Below, piece by piece: positions 33,415-43,567 of a DNA stretch of 64,000 bases. The stretch lies in assembly GCA_023213195.1 (NCBI GenBank), contig CP096135.1, positions 746,548 to 810,547 on the forward strand. The letters are read 5' to 3'. Source of the DNA: Sphingobacteriales bacterium JAD_PAG50586_3. Its GTDB lineage: Bacteria; Bacteroidota; Bacteroidia; CAMBQF01. The notes under the pieces were generated by a model. It saw nothing but the letters and a program-made list of their open reading frames with translations, did not search any database and had not been told where the DNA came from. The translations under genes were made by a program, and so were the position numbers. Within the stretch, counting starts at the first letter, position 1; every line of letters begins with the position of its first letter.

Positions 33415-34236
33415 TTATTGTTTAATTAGTTTCTTAGTAACCATTTCGCCCTTGGCAGTTAGCATTTGCACAGTGTAAAAACCGTTGCTTAGCGTGGCAA
33501 TATCAAGGCTAATGTTGTTGGCTTGTGTGTTGTTTTGGCCCATTACTAACTTACCGGCAACATCGTAAACGCTAATGTTGGCAATGCTATGCGGGGTGCT
33601 AATGGTAACCATATTGGTAGCCGGGTTGGGGAACAGGCTTATGCTGTTGGCAACCGCGTTATTTTCTATGCCGGTAGCAATAAATGGCTCAGTTATAGCG
33701 GGGCAAAGCGATGCTTTATAAGCGTAGTAAACAGTAGCGGTGTAGCTACCGGGGCCTTGCACGGTAGCAGTTGCACCCGATGCAAATGACTCGCCATCAA
33801 TATACCAATTAATAACAGTTTGCATATATGGTATAGAGTCGGGTGTTTCTGATAATGAAAGCACATCGTTATTCTCTAAAATAAACAAATCGTATATGTT
33901 AGAGCGTATGGTAACTATTGGTGCAGAAACTACAGAGCCGCCAAAATCATCAAAAATCTCGCAAGTATAAACACCTTCTTGCGTTGGTTGGTAACCAACA
34001 TAAAGGTCACCCTGGGGCTGTGTGTAGGTGGTGTCTTCTACGCCGTTAAATTTCCAGGTTACTGTAATAGGGCCATTATAGTTTAGTAGCGAAACATATA
34101 TCGGTGTTGCTTCATCACAAAAAATAGTAGTGTCAGATTGCTCTGCAATAACTAAGTTAGACCCTCCGGTGGTTCCGGCATTGGCAACAAAAGCAAGGGT
34201 AGTAAGAGTTAAAAACGATAGTATTAATTTTTTCAT
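33415..34236 (-). CDS. T9SS secreted protein with Ig-like repeats
   Basis: 273 residues from MKKLILSFLTLTTLAFVANA at 34236; the ATG at 34266 adds non-signal residues. Two to three short beta modules in the middle (TVTWKFNGVEDTTYTQP, TVINWYIDGESFASGATATV) look Ig/PKD-like. The C-terminus is a T9SS domain (ISLFPNPATNMVTISTP) ending KGEMVTKKLIKQ. A surface or secreted protein of unknown binding function. Its last 90 residues are almost identical to those of the next gene. Confidence 0.8.
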   Translation of the reverse strand: MKKLILSFLTLTTLAFVANAGTTGGSNLVIAEQSDTTIFCDEATPIYVSLLNYNGPITVTWKFNGVEDTTYTQPQGDLYVGYQPTQEGVYTCEIFDDFGGSVVSAPIVTIRSNIYDLFILENNDVLSLSETPDSIPYMQTVINWYIDGESFASGATATVQGPGSYTATVYYAYKASLCPAITEPFIATGIENNAVANSISLFPNPATNMVTISTPHSIANISVYDVAGKLVMGQNNTQANNISLDIATLSNGFYTVQMLTAKGEMVTKKLIKQ

Positions 34237-34358
34237 AGTTTTAAATTTACCGGCAAAGTAAACCAAGCGTATTGGCTAACTAAAATATTACTTGTAAGTC
34301 GCTGTAAATACCTTGTAAACGGTAAATAATCAATTGTTAAGGAATAATTTACTACAAC

Positions 34359-34385
34359 AAAAAAGCGGGCTGTTACGCCCGCTTT
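34359..34385 (-). terminator. Intrinsic terminator, second copy
   Basis: AAAAAGCGGGC-TGTTAC-GCCCGCTTT. The loop has changed relative to the copy at 33315, and the stem now includes one extra paired base. Confidence 0.8.
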
Positions 34386-34459
34386 AATCAGTAAAAACCT
34401 ATAATATAAAACGAAAAAGAAAATTCAATATAAACACAGGCAACGGCCTGCTTTTACAG

Positions 34460-36046
34460 CTATTGTTTAATTAGTTTCTTAGTAACCATTTCGCCCTTAG
34501 CAGTTAGCATTTGCACAGTATAAAAACCGTTGCTTAGCGTGGCAATATCAATAATGATATTGTTAGATTGATTATAGTTTTGACTCATTACTAACTTACC
34601 GGCAACATCGTAAACGTTAATGCTGGCAATGTTTTGCGGGGTGCTTATGGTAACCATATTGGTAGCAGGGTTAGGGAACAGGCTTATGCTGTTGGCAACC
34701 ACGTTAGCATCAACGCTTGTTACAATAAACGCATCGGTAGTGCGGGTGCAAAAAGGAGCATCGCCTTGGTAGTAAATGTAAGCAGTGTAAGAGCCAGGGC
34801 CTGATACGGGAATACTAATACCTGTTGAAACAAAAACACCATCTTTATACCAGTCTATGTAGTTGTAAGAGCCATACAATTGGTTTGGGGTTTCGTTTAA
34901 AACTAAAAAGCCGTCAACCTCAGTTATTGCAAGTTGGTTTAAGTTACTTGGTAATACTGCAAAGTTAACGGTTGTAGTACCCTCTACATTGGTAACTGCT
35001 ATAGTGCTTTGCCCTGCTTCTGTAGGAAAAAAGAAAGCGCTGCTACCAGGCCCGGTGTAGGTAGTATCTACAACTCCGTTTTGGCTGTAGGTTACGGTAT
35101 ACTGTGCGTTTAAACTCATATTAACCGCAACGGGATTAAAAACACCATCGCAATAGTAAACAGTATCTGAAGAAGCGGTTAAAACGGGTGCAGTTGGTGC
35201 GCCTTGTTGGTATATAGCGGCAACATCATTAGCAGTAATAGCCTGTGTATATACATATACCTCATCTAACTGGCCGGTAAAAAAACGGTCAAAATCAATA
35301 AAATAGGCCGAAAGGCTATAGGCTGTAACATCGCCACCAATGCGTATTGTGCGCACGTTAGACTCGTATGTTTCGTTAGCTATAACAGCAGAGTGTGCTG
35401 TGTTGATTTGATAGGCATATTGGCCGTTAAGGTAAACTGTTTGTGTGCCGCTATTTGTTTGTGGGTTGCCTTGGTAAACTACAGCAACATGAATCCAGTC
35501 TGTAGCGTCAACCAGGTTATCGCTGCCGTCATTGGTCCACACCTGTTTGTTAAAATTACCTTGCCAGCTTGATAAACTGTCGTAGTGCATAGTTGTAAAT
35601 TCTAAATAATAGGGGTTGGCACCTTGTGTACCATTACCGTCTGCGTTGTCTGCGCTGCGTGGCCCACCATCTTGCATTTCAAGCTGAAAGGCAATACTCT
35701 CGCCCACCCTTAAAACGGTTGGCTGCCCTGTAGTTAACGCTAGTGGAATATTAATCCAAAAAGAATAAGCATAGCCGTTTTTCCCTAAAGGGTTTTCTAA
35801 GCCACGGGATATCATAAGGTGGTTGGTGGTAAAATCTGCAGCCCCTCCAATTTCAGTATTTGGTGCTACGGCAGGGCCCGCAAGGGTGCCATTTATTAAG
35901 TCCCACTCAATGGTTGCCGGAGCTGTATTCTCAGATATCCAATTTGGGGTAGAAAGGGGGTAACGGGCAAATAGGCCTGTTGTTGGCACTTGGCCATGCA
36001 GCCCAAGGCTTGCTAGCACTAGGGCGGTAAGTAAAATCTTTTTCAT
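34460..36046 (-). CDS. T9SS secreted protein with LamG/concanavalin-like domain
   Basis: 528 residues from MKKILLTALVLASLGLHGQ at 36046. Residues about 25-275 form a LamG/pentraxin-like sandwich (YAYSFWINIPLALTTGQPTV, WIHVAVVYQGNP, TVYLNGQYAYQINT, GQLDEVYVYTQAIT), a lectin-type fold that often binds glycans. Ig-like modules follow, then a T9SS domain with the same VANSISLFPNPATNMVTIST and MLTAKGEMVTKKLIKQ as its neighbour. Probably exposed on the cell surface or secreted. Confidence 0.85.
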   Translation of the reverse strand: MKKILLTALVLASLGLHGQVPTTGLFARYPLSTPNWISENTAPATIEWDLINGTLAGPAVAPNTEIGGAADFTTNHLMISRGLENPLGKNGYAYSFWINIPLALTTGQPTVLRVGESIAFQLEMQDGGPRSADNADGNGTQGANPYYLEFTTMHYDSLSSWQGNFNKQVWTNDGSDNLVDATDWIHVAVVYQGNPQTNSGTQTVYLNGQYAYQINTAHSAVIANETYESNVRTIRIGGDVTAYSLSAYFIDFDRFFTGQLDEVYVYTQAITANDVAAIYQQGAPTAPVLTASSDTVYYCDGVFNPVAVNMSLNAQYTVTYSQNGVVDTTYTGPGSSAFFFPTEAGQSTIAVTNVEGTTTVNFAVLPSNLNQLAITEVDGFLVLNETPNQLYGSYNYIDWYKDGVFVSTGISIPVSGPGSYTAYIYYQGDAPFCTRTTDAFIVTSVDANVVANSISLFPNPATNMVTISTPQNIASINVYDVAGKLVMSQNYNQSNNIIIDIATLSNGFYTVQMLTAKGEMVTKKLIKQ

Positions 36047-36167
36047 AAAAATATTATTTTCAGCAAAAAAAGATATTACTACCACAGCGGCGAAATATAA
36101 CTTGTTAACCGCTGTAAAAACCTTGTAAACTGTAGTTTATAACCACATAAGGGTATTGCCTAATTAA

Positions 36168-36175
36168 TAACTTTG
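36168..36175 (+). promoter_or_regulatory. -7 box TAACTTTG
   Basis: Perfect TAnnTTTG match, 10 bp before the TTG start of the sensor kinase gene. Confidence 0.45.
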
Positions 36176-36185
36176 CCAACCTGTT

Positions 36186-39096
36186 TTGAAAGTTCTATAC
36201 AAAATAACAACCCTGGCTATGTTGTGCTTTGCCTGTTTGCAGGCTTTAGCACAGCAACCTTGTTACAGGCTTATAGGCAAGGCCGCGGGCTTACCATCTA
36301 ACACCGTGTACGATGTTAAGCAGGGCAAGAACGGGTGTATTTGGGTAGGCACAGATAAAGGGCTTTGCAAGTACGATGGGGTTAATGTTTACCTGTATAA
36401 CAACCCGCAGCAAACAGGCAAAGGCGTTACCGATATTTATGTGCTGGATAATGGAGAGGTGTATTGCCAGAACTTTTCGGGGCAGTTGTTGTATACCCAA
36501 AATGGAACACTGCAAATAGAAACTGCCGTAGGCACATCTAACAACTATTACCCTATGCGCCGCATTGGGCCGCTGTTGCTGTTTTTTTCTAATGAAGATA
36601 TACATATCCTAAACCCTTATTTGCACAAGGCAAAAACAGTGCATATACCGGGCGCGGCATTTGATTTTACCTGTGTAAACAACAACAGGCTGTATTTTTA
36701 CAATACAAGCAGTAATTTGGTTGTGTATGATGGTAAAACCACGCAAACGGTTACAACCATAAGCCAAGGGCCAGAAACTATTATTAAGCAGTTTTACAGC
36801 CTCCCTAACGGACTTTTAATGGCACGGGCCAACAATAGCTTGTCTACTGTTTTTGATTATAATGGTGGGTTTAAAGAGTTTCCGGGTATAGACAATTCTG
36901 CCCTGTTGCAAAATGTGGTTACTATTGATAATGATGTATGGTTGTGCACATCAATAGGGCTATACCGCTACACAAAAAAGCTAAAGCAGTTGGGTAACAA
37001 ACCATATTTTAGCAACTACCGTATATCATCAATTATAAAAGACCGCGAAGGTGCCTATTGGATTTCTACCTTAGACAATGGCCTTAGTTTATGTGCCCAA
37101 TATTAATGTGTTGATTGATGATGGTGGCAAGGGCTACCAAATTAGCAGCCTTGCTAACGGGCCCGGTAAAAGTAGCGTGGTAGCCGGCACCACCAATAAC
37201 ACACTGCTGCTATACAACGGGGCAACAAAAAGCTATTCGGTTATAGATACTACGGGCTTTGCCAATGAGGTTACTGCCTGCTATTACGATTCTGTTGCCA
37301 ACCAATACATTTACAGCAGCAGCATTTTAAAGGTTATAAAAAATGGCAAATGCATTGTTAACAATCAACTGGCAGCAAAAGATATTGCACCTTTTGGGCC
37401 GGGGGCCTATGCGCTTGCTTTTTCTAACGGCTGTGGGGTGTATTTGTACCCGGGTGCTAAACACACAGCCCCGTGGATAAATAACCTAGAGCAGACCTTC
37501 TTAAACATGGCTTTACTACCGGTTTCGGCCCGCGCCCGTGCGGTTGCGGTAAACCCTGCCGACACTACTGTTTATGCGGCCTATGTAAAAGGTTTATACA
37601 ATATAAAAAGGGGTGTGCCTACAGAAATTAATTATAACAGCAAGCCCATAATTTGTACAAGCCTTAAATGGTATAAAAACCAGTTATACATAGCAACGTA
37701 TACCCAGGGTATATTGTGCTACAACCCCGCCACAAAAACGGTAAGCACGGTGTTGGCAAGCAATGCCACCCAACTAGGGGTGTTAAAGTTAGAAGCCTAT
37801 AAAAACAGGTTGTTTTTTGTTACAGAACGGGGCTTGTATGCATACAACCTTAGCGCAGGTAAACTTGATTTTTGGAACCAGGCCGATGGGTTACCTGAAA
37901 CTGAAATTGCCGACCTTATTGTAAAGAACGATACCGCATGGCTTGCTACCCATAGCGGCCTTGTAATGCTTGATATTAATACCCCGGCAATAAACACCAC
38001 CGCGCCCCCTATATTTTTAACCGGTATTTTAAGCAATGGCAAGCCGGTTAGCATAAATAACCTACCCGAATTGCCGTATAAAAACAACACCCTTGATGTT
38101 AGCTTTTCTATACCCGCATACAAAGGCGGCACGAACATAAAAGTGGTGTATAAACTAAACGATAACGCCTGGGAAACGCTGCCTGCAGGCAACAGGGTGT
38201 TGCAGTTTAAAAGTCTTGCATCGGGCGGGTATATGTTGCAGGTAAAAGCCCTTAACGAAGATGGTATTGAAAGCGCCCAACCCCTGCAATTGAATTTTAG
38301 GGTGGCACAACCCTACTACCAAACCCGCTGGTTTATTTTGCTGCTTTTAATGGTGGTGGTGGCTGCGGGTTGGTTGGTATATAAATACCGCATAAACAAG
38401 CTTATTAAAAAGCAAAAGGCCGAGCTTGAAAGGCAGGAATTAAAAAGGCAACTGGACGAGTCTACATTAAAAACCCTGCGGGCGCAAATGAACCCGCACT
38501 TTATACACAACGCCCTAAACTCTATACAAAGCTATGTGTATAGTGGCGAAAAAGAGCTGGCAAGCAAATACCTGGGCTTGTTTAGCGATTTATCGCGCTC
38601 GTTATTAGATAGTTCATCATTAACAGAAATTACCCTGCACGACGAGATAAAACTGATAGAGCTTTACCTGCAACTAGAGTGTATACGCCTGCCCAAAATA
38701 CAATACAGTATTACCAAACAGCCCGGAATACAAGAGTATGTTATAACCATACCGGCAATGATTTTGCAACCCCTGGTAGAAAACGCGGTAAACCACGGTT
38801 TTGCCAATAAAACAGAAAATTGCCAACTGCAAATACACTTTAGCACGGTAAACAACATGCTGGTAGTGGTAATAGAAGACAATGGCATTGGGCGTGTAAA
38901 ATCGGCAGAGATAAACGCGCGTAAAAACAAGAAATACCAATCGTTTAGTACCCAGGCCATACAAGACCGTATAACTATATTAAACAAAAACAGGCAGCGG
39001 CCTATTATACAGGTTATTACTGATTTGTATGATGCCCACAACAACCCCGCCGGCACATCTGTTAAACTTAGCATACCTATTGAAGACAATGATTAA
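36186..39096 (+). CDS. reg_prop / Y_Y_Y sensor histidine kinase, LytS-like (frameshifted at CCWGG)
   Basis: About 970 codons, starting TTG at 36186 (VLYKITTLAMLCFACLQALAQ signal). The N-terminal half has two-component-regulator propeller repeats (AAGLPSNTVYDVKQGKNGCI, IWVGTDKGLCKYDG, DREGAYWISTLDNGL); then a Y_Y_Y domain, a transmembrane helix (WFILLLLMVVVAAGWLVY), a short coiled coil, and a LytS-type kinase domain with phospho-acceptor NPHFIHNALNSIQS and ATP site PLVENAVNHGF. CCTTAG at 37082-37087 for CCTGG splits it; repaired it reads LDNGLVYVPNINVLIDDG. Its end overlaps the regulator start by 8 bp. Confidence 0.9.
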
Positions 39097-39828
39097 CTGC
39101 GTAATAATAGAAGACGAGCCGCAAGCCGTAAAAACCCTGCGGTTGATGATGGCCGACTATTTTCCGGACATTACCATAATTGGCGCCTTTGACCGTGTTA
39201 GCACAGCCGTGCCTTTTATACTGGAACATAAGCCCGACTTTATTTTTTAGATGTGCAGCTTAACGGCGAAATAGGGCTTGACCTGGTTAACTATTTAACC
39301 AAAGACGAAATAAATTTTGAGATAATATTTACCACTGCATATAGCGGCTACGCGCTTGATGCATTTACCCTTAGCGCTACCGATTATATACTTAAACCCA
39401 TAAATGCAGAGCGGCTAAAAGAGGCGGTAGCGCGGGTACTTAAACGCGCCAAAGTACGTGTAGAGCAGTTGCAAATTTTGCAGCAGGTTGCCACCACACA
39501 AACCATAGAGCGCATTGTATTAAAAACCCACCAGGGCAGCCATATTGTAGCCGTAAAAGACATCCAGTTTTTAAAGGCCGACAATGTGTATACCGAATTT
39601 CATTTAGGGAATGGTACACAGGTTATAGTTTCTAAACCGCTAAAGGAGTACGAGATTTTGCTTACCCAGGCGCAGTTTTTTAAACCCCACCGCTCGTACA
39701 TTATAAATACCAACTACATAAAACGCTACTCTAAAGCCGAAGCCGAGATAGAGTTGAGAAGCGGTGTAAAAGTACCGGTATCGCGCGATAAGAAGAAAGA
39801 GTTTGAAACCCTTATGGGGATTGTTTAA
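39089..39828 (+). CDS. LytTR-family response regulator (frameshifted)
   Basis: About 247 codons from MINCVIIEDEPQAVKTLRLM. The receiver domain has DEP near residue 9 and the phospho-Asp in IFLDVQLNGEIGLDLV, restored when the T-run at 39243-39248 gains one base; then FTTAYSGYALDAF and YILKPI. The C-terminal LytTR DNA-binding domain runs from IERIVLKTHQGSHIV to FFKPHRSYIINTNYIKRY. It is the cognate regulator of the overlapping sensor kinase; targets unknown. Confidence 0.9.
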
Positions 39829-40894
39829 AGCCCATTCTTCTCTAAAAACAATGTAATAACCCGTGGCAGGCCATAGTTATCAAGGTTGGCAATGTTTATG
39901 GGAATTGAGTTACCTAGTACTGGTAAATCCTTTTTCAGGTTGATGATGTAGAACGACGTTATAATATCCTGATGCGATAGCACATGCTTTAACGGCTCGC
40001 CAACAGGGGTAACAACGGTTTTATTTTTTGCTAGATAATCTAAAATTTCCTGCCCACTAATAATATCTTCCCTCTCTTTTGGAGATGGGGTTAGGGGTGA
40101 GGCTCCTTTGTCTCCACCAACGGAAACTCATACAACTGTTGCCAAATATCTTTAGCGGTGCGCTGTTGCAATAGCAACTGCTTGTCGTTTTTAATAATAA
40201 AGTAGTTGAAATAACGGGTGCGCCTTGCGGCCATTTTATTTTTTACCGGCAGCTCATTTACCCGGCCTTTTGCAAGGGCATAACAACTACTATTAAAAGG
40301 GCACAGCAGGCATGCAGGGCTTTGCGGTTTGCATTGCAAAGCACCAAACTCTATCAGCGCTTGGTTAAACGTGCCGGGGTGGGCGTTGCCCATTAAATCT
40401 AGCACTATCGCGGTAAACTCTTTACGTGCTTTTTCTGATGGCGCAGGCGTTTCAATACCAAAATACCGTGCTAAAAACCGGTATACATTACCATCTACAG
40501 CAGCGGCTTTTTCGCCAAAGGCAATAGAAGCTATAGCCCCCGCGGTGTAGGGCCCAATGCCTTTAAGTTGGGCTATTTCAGTGTAGGTTGATGGGAATTT
40601 GCCACCATATTGATTAGCTACAATTTTAGCCGTTTGGTGCAGGTTGCGCGCCCGTGAGTAATACCCTAAGCCCTGCCATAAGCGTATAACGGCATCTTCG
40701 TGTGCGTTGGCAAGGTCTACTATGGTGGGGTAGGCGTTGGTAAAACTATGGTAGTAGGGCATGCCCTGTTCTACACGGGTTTGCTGCAATATTATTTCCG
40801 ACAGCCAAATCTTGTAAGGGTCGGTAGTAGCGCGGAAAGCCAAGGGGCGCTTATTATCATTATACCAATTTAAAAGTGTACCTGCAAAATCCAT
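39825..40894 (-). CDS. mutY: A/G-specific adenine glycosylase MutY (frameshifted, with repeat-derived insert)
   Basis: Base-excision-repair glycosylase removing A opposite 8-oxoG. HhH-GPD core: ILQQTRVEQGMPYY with the catalytic Glu region, LKGIGPYTAGAIASIAFGEK, and the catalytic Asp in AAVDGNVYRFL. The 4Fe-4S loop is CKPQSPACLLCPFNSSC (C-x6-C-x2-C-x5-C). The C-terminal NUDIX-like 8-oxoG recognition domain is split by a short G-run at 40094-40097 (C-run on the coding strand). Repaired, it reads VETKEPHPLTPSPKEREDII and then SGQEILDYLAKNKTV to KNGL. The HPLTPSPKERE piece derives from an interspersed palindromic repeat. Its stop overlaps the LytTR gene's stop. Confidence 0.92.
40069..40103. repeat. 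Palindromic repeat embedded in the mutY reading frame
   Basis: On the coding strand TCACCCCTAACCCCATCTCC continues into AAAAGAGAGGGAAG: a TCTC/GAGA hairpin related to the intergenic element at 33190-33240. It is read in frame as about eleven residues in the C-terminal domain of MutY. Confidence 0.6.
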
Positions 40895-40897
40895 AGG

Positions 40898-42130
40898 CTA
40901 TACTAACCCTTGGGCCTTTAAATGGTTGTAAATTTTGTTGGTAGCGCCGGTATTTTCCAGCACATAGCGGCGAGAATTGGTAGCAGCAACCATATAGGCA
41001 CTTTTGTCAGTATTAAGCAGGTTGAAAATACCCGCTAATTCTTTAGCATTGTTAACGGAGAAGGCAGCATGTGCCTTTTTCAATTCCAAGGCCTCGGCAA
41101 ACTTTTGGTGTTTGGGCCCAAATAGTACAGGGTGGCCGTAAACAGAGGCTTCCAATATGTTATGTATACCATTGTTAAAGCCCCCACCAACATACGATAT
41201 GTGTGCATAGCGATAAGCGGTAGACAATGTGCCTACAGTATCAATTATTAGTACCTGCGCACCGGCCAAATCTTGTTCTTTGCCTTTTGAATAATGCACC
41301 ACTTTTACGCCCCGGTACATGGGTTCTGTCTTTTTAAAATGGGCTATTCCTACCTCGTGCGGAACGATAACAAACTTCCAACCCTGCGGGGCTTTTTTTA
41401 TTAGTTCAATAATTTTTATTTCATCGCAATACCATGTGCTACCCGCAATAAACAGCTTGTTGCCGTTGGCAAACTCTTCTACTATAGCAAGTTTAGATAG
41501 CGACTGTGCAACATCGCTCACCCTATCAAACCGTGTATCGCCTGTAATATCAATGTTTGCAAAGCCATGCGCGTTGAGAATGCTTTTAGATGCTTGGTTC
41601 TGAACAAAAAAGTAGTTAAAAACCCGCAGCGGCATTAGCCTTTTGTACTTAAAGAAGTACTGGTTTGCCCTGAATATGCCCGATACAAGAAAAGTGGGCG
41701 TGTTAGTTGATTGTAAAGCAGACAGATAGCCCTCCCAAAACTCATATTTAACAAAAAGGGCGGTTTTAGGCTTAACAGCAGCTACAAACCGGGCTGCATT
41801 GTCCTGTAAATCAGCAGGTAAGTAAAATACATAATTTGCCCCTGTGTAGTTTTTGCGCACCTCGTAGCCCGATGGTGAAAAGAACGTAAGCAGTATTTTT
41901 TGCTGTGGGTTTTCCTGCTTTATTTTTTCAATAAGTGGGCGGCCCTGCTCAAACTCTCCTAACGATGCGCAGTGCACCCAAATATACTCGCGGTTGCCCC
42001 AGTCAATAGCTTCAATTTTCTCTAGTAAACCCTTGCGGCCCTGTACCCATAATGTTGCTTTGGCGTTGCCAAATACAGCAGCCAGTTTAATGGCTAAAAT
42101 GTATAGTTGGGTGCCTAAGCGGTACAGCAT
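40898..42130 (-). CDS. waaA: 3-deoxy-D-manno-octulosonic acid (Kdo) transferase
   Basis: 410 residues, intact. Transfers Kdo from CMP-Kdo to lipid A precursor at the inner membrane. Motifs: N-terminal membrane helix MLYRLGTQLYILAIKLAAVF, VHCASLGEFEQGRPLIEKIK with the catalytic Glu, VKYEFWEGYL, GDTRFDRV, and the C-terminal YVGGGFNNGIHNILEASVYG with GPKHQKFAEA. It lies 3 bp downstream of mutY's start in the same direction, and follows the outer-membrane protein gene without a gap, so it is probably in one operon. Confidence 0.95.
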   Translation of the reverse strand: MLYRLGTQLYILAIKLAAVFGNAKATLWVQGRKGLLEKIEAIDWGNREYIWVHCASLGEFEQGRPLIEKIKQENPQQKILLTFFSPSGYEVRKNYTGANYVFYLPADLQDNAARFVAAVKPKTALFVKYEFWEGYLSALQSTNTPTFLVSGIFRANQYFFKYKRLMPLRVFNYFFVQNQASKSILNAHGFANIDITGDTRFDRVSDVAQSLSKLAIVEEFANGNKLFIAGSTWYCDEIKIIELIKKAPQGWKFVIVPHEVGIAHFKKTEPMYRGVKVVHYSKGKEQDLAGAQVLIIDTVGTLSTAYRYAHISYVGGGFNNGIHNILEASVYGHPVLFGPKHQKFAEALELKKAHAAFSVNNAKELAGIFNLLNTDKSAYMVAATNSRRYVLENTGATNKIYNHLKAQGLV

Positions 42131-42898
42131 TTAGTTGTAGAAATAAGTGCCGGGGTCGCGGCGGTAAAGCGGCAGCACCCAACCTACTTTAAAACCATAA
42201 AGCAAATCAACACGCTTGGTATTGTCTGGCCCCATTTGGTCGAAGTTGTAGGGCCTGCGGTTTTGAGTAAACCCTTGCACAAACTCAAAGCCCGCAAAAA
42301 AGTTTAGCATTTTGCGGTTACCCATGTATCGGTAGCCAATAAACTCTGTAATACAGGGGCCATTGGTTTTACGGTCGTAGCCGGTTTTGTATTCTTTAGA
42401 AAGGGCATATACGTTATTATCGGCCACCTCTATGCGTATTTTATGGTTTATAAAACCACCACCTACAGATATAATAAAGCCGGTGTTTTTGTTAGGCCCA
42501 AAAGCGGGAATAAGCTTGCCAATGCTACCGGTAACCATGTACCCGCGCTCGTATTGGTATACCTCGGCACCTGTGCCTACGTTGGTAATAATGGTGCCGC
42601 CGGGGGTGGCTATGGCTTTAAGAATGCTGTCTTCGCGTATTTCCGACCCAAACAAAAAGCTGGCACCAAGGCCAAATAACCAGTTGCTTTTTGTTTTGTA
42701 CTGAAAGTTAAGGCCAATGGTAGAATTGTTTCCAAAGCGTTTGGCAAGGTCGCCGCCGGGCAAATGAAACCCATAGGCAATATCAACCATGGTAATAGAT
42801 ATTGTGCTGTCTTCAACATCTTTAACCTGTGCGGTAGCCGTGGTTGCAAAACCAACCAGCATGGCGGTAAAAAGTACTATGGTGTAGAGTGTCCTCAT
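42131..42898 (-). CDS. Outer-membrane beta-barrel-like protein
   Basis: 255 residues from MRTLYTIVLFTAMLVGFATT (signal peptide; the ATG at 42913 is upstream of it). Alternating strands with aromatic ends (STIGLNFQYKTKSNWLFGLG, NTGFIISVGGGFINHKIRIE, KMLNFFAGFEFVQGF) and an aromatic C-terminal residue region (YRRDPGTYFYN) suggest an 8- to 10-strand outer-membrane barrel. No named family recognised. It overlaps neither neighbour and abuts waaA. Confidence 0.7.
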   Translation of the reverse strand: MRTLYTIVLFTAMLVGFATTATAQVKDVEDSTISITMVDIAYGFHLPGGDLAKRFGNNSTIGLNFQYKTKSNWLFGLGASFLFGSEIREDSILKAIATPGGTIITNVGTGAEVYQYERGYMVTGSIGKLIPAFGPNKNTGFIISVGGGFINHKIRIEVADNNVYALSKEYKTGYDRKTNGPCITEFIGYRYMGNRKMLNFFAGFEFVQGFTQNRRPYNFDQMGPDNTKRVDLLYGFKVGWVLPLYRRDPGTYFYN

Positions 42899-42925
42899 TG
42901 TATGGTTATACAAATATAACGCAGG

Positions 42926-43465
42926 TTATTGAGGAAAATTGTAGTGCGGCGAAATCATCAGGTAAACAATTACCCCGGTAACGGTAACATACAACCATAT
43001 TGGGAAGCTCCAACGAACCAGTTTGCGGTGGCGGGCAACATCGTTTTGCAGGCCGCGGTAAAAAGACAGCAGTATAAGCGGAAGCACCGCCGCTGCCAGT
43101 ATTATATGGGTAACCAGTATAATAATGTAGACGTAATATAGGCTATTCTCTTTAGGAAAAGATGTTGCAGGGGCCATCCAATGGTAGGTAATGTACGACA
43201 CCAAAAACAACGATGATAAGCCAAAAGCTGCTAGGTTTAATTTTTTGTGTAATTGAATGTTGCGCTTTTGTTTAATCTGGTAAAAAGAAAAAATAAGCAG
43301 CAGAGAGCAAGTGCCGTTTATAAACGCGTTTAACTTGGGTAATTGGAAAACAAACGCAGGTATTGGATTTGGCACCGGAATTACCTTTAAGCTTAAAATA
43401 AAAACCACTACGCAAACAAAAACAGTAATGCCTGCAACTAACCTGAAAACAATTTTATCTGTCAT
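42926..43465 (-). CDS. DUF420 membrane protein
   Basis: 179 residues with five transmembrane segments. The histidines in LHKKLNLAAFGLSSLFL, YITYHW and VTHIILAAAVLPLIL, with HRKLVRWSFPIWLYVTVTGV, fit DUF420, a family often linked to cytochrome oxidase assembly. No cytochrome genes are nearby. Inner-membrane location. Confidence 0.8.
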   Translation of the reverse strand: MTDKIVFRLVAGITVFVCVVVFILSLKVIPVPNPIPAFVFQLPKLNAFINGTCSLLLIFSFYQIKQKRNIQLHKKLNLAAFGLSSLFLVSYITYHWMAPATSFPKENSLYYVYIIILVTHIILAAAVLPLILLSFYRGLQNDVARHRKLVRWSFPIWLYVTVTGVIVYLMISPHYNFPQ

Positions 43466-43534
43466 ATAATTAGATTAATACGCTGCAAAGATACCTGCTA
43501 AACAAATACCTCTTTGTAAAAAAGAAAAAAGCGT

Positions 43535-43542
43535 TAGTTTTG
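43535..43542 (+). promoter_or_regulatory. -7 box TAGTTTTG with upstream TTTG
   Basis: TAnnTTTG match; a TTTG at 43513-43516 lies 18 bp upstream as a plausible -33 element. Drives the membrane-protein gene at 43568. Confidence 0.6.
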
Positions 43543-43567
43543 TTAAAATATATGGTAGGGTAGGACA

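Noticed and set aside
36186..39096. Programmed ribosomal frameshifting in the kinase and other split genes
   Set aside because: No slippery heptamer or downstream structure is shared; the splits follow damaged CCWGG sites and homopolymers across unrelated genes.
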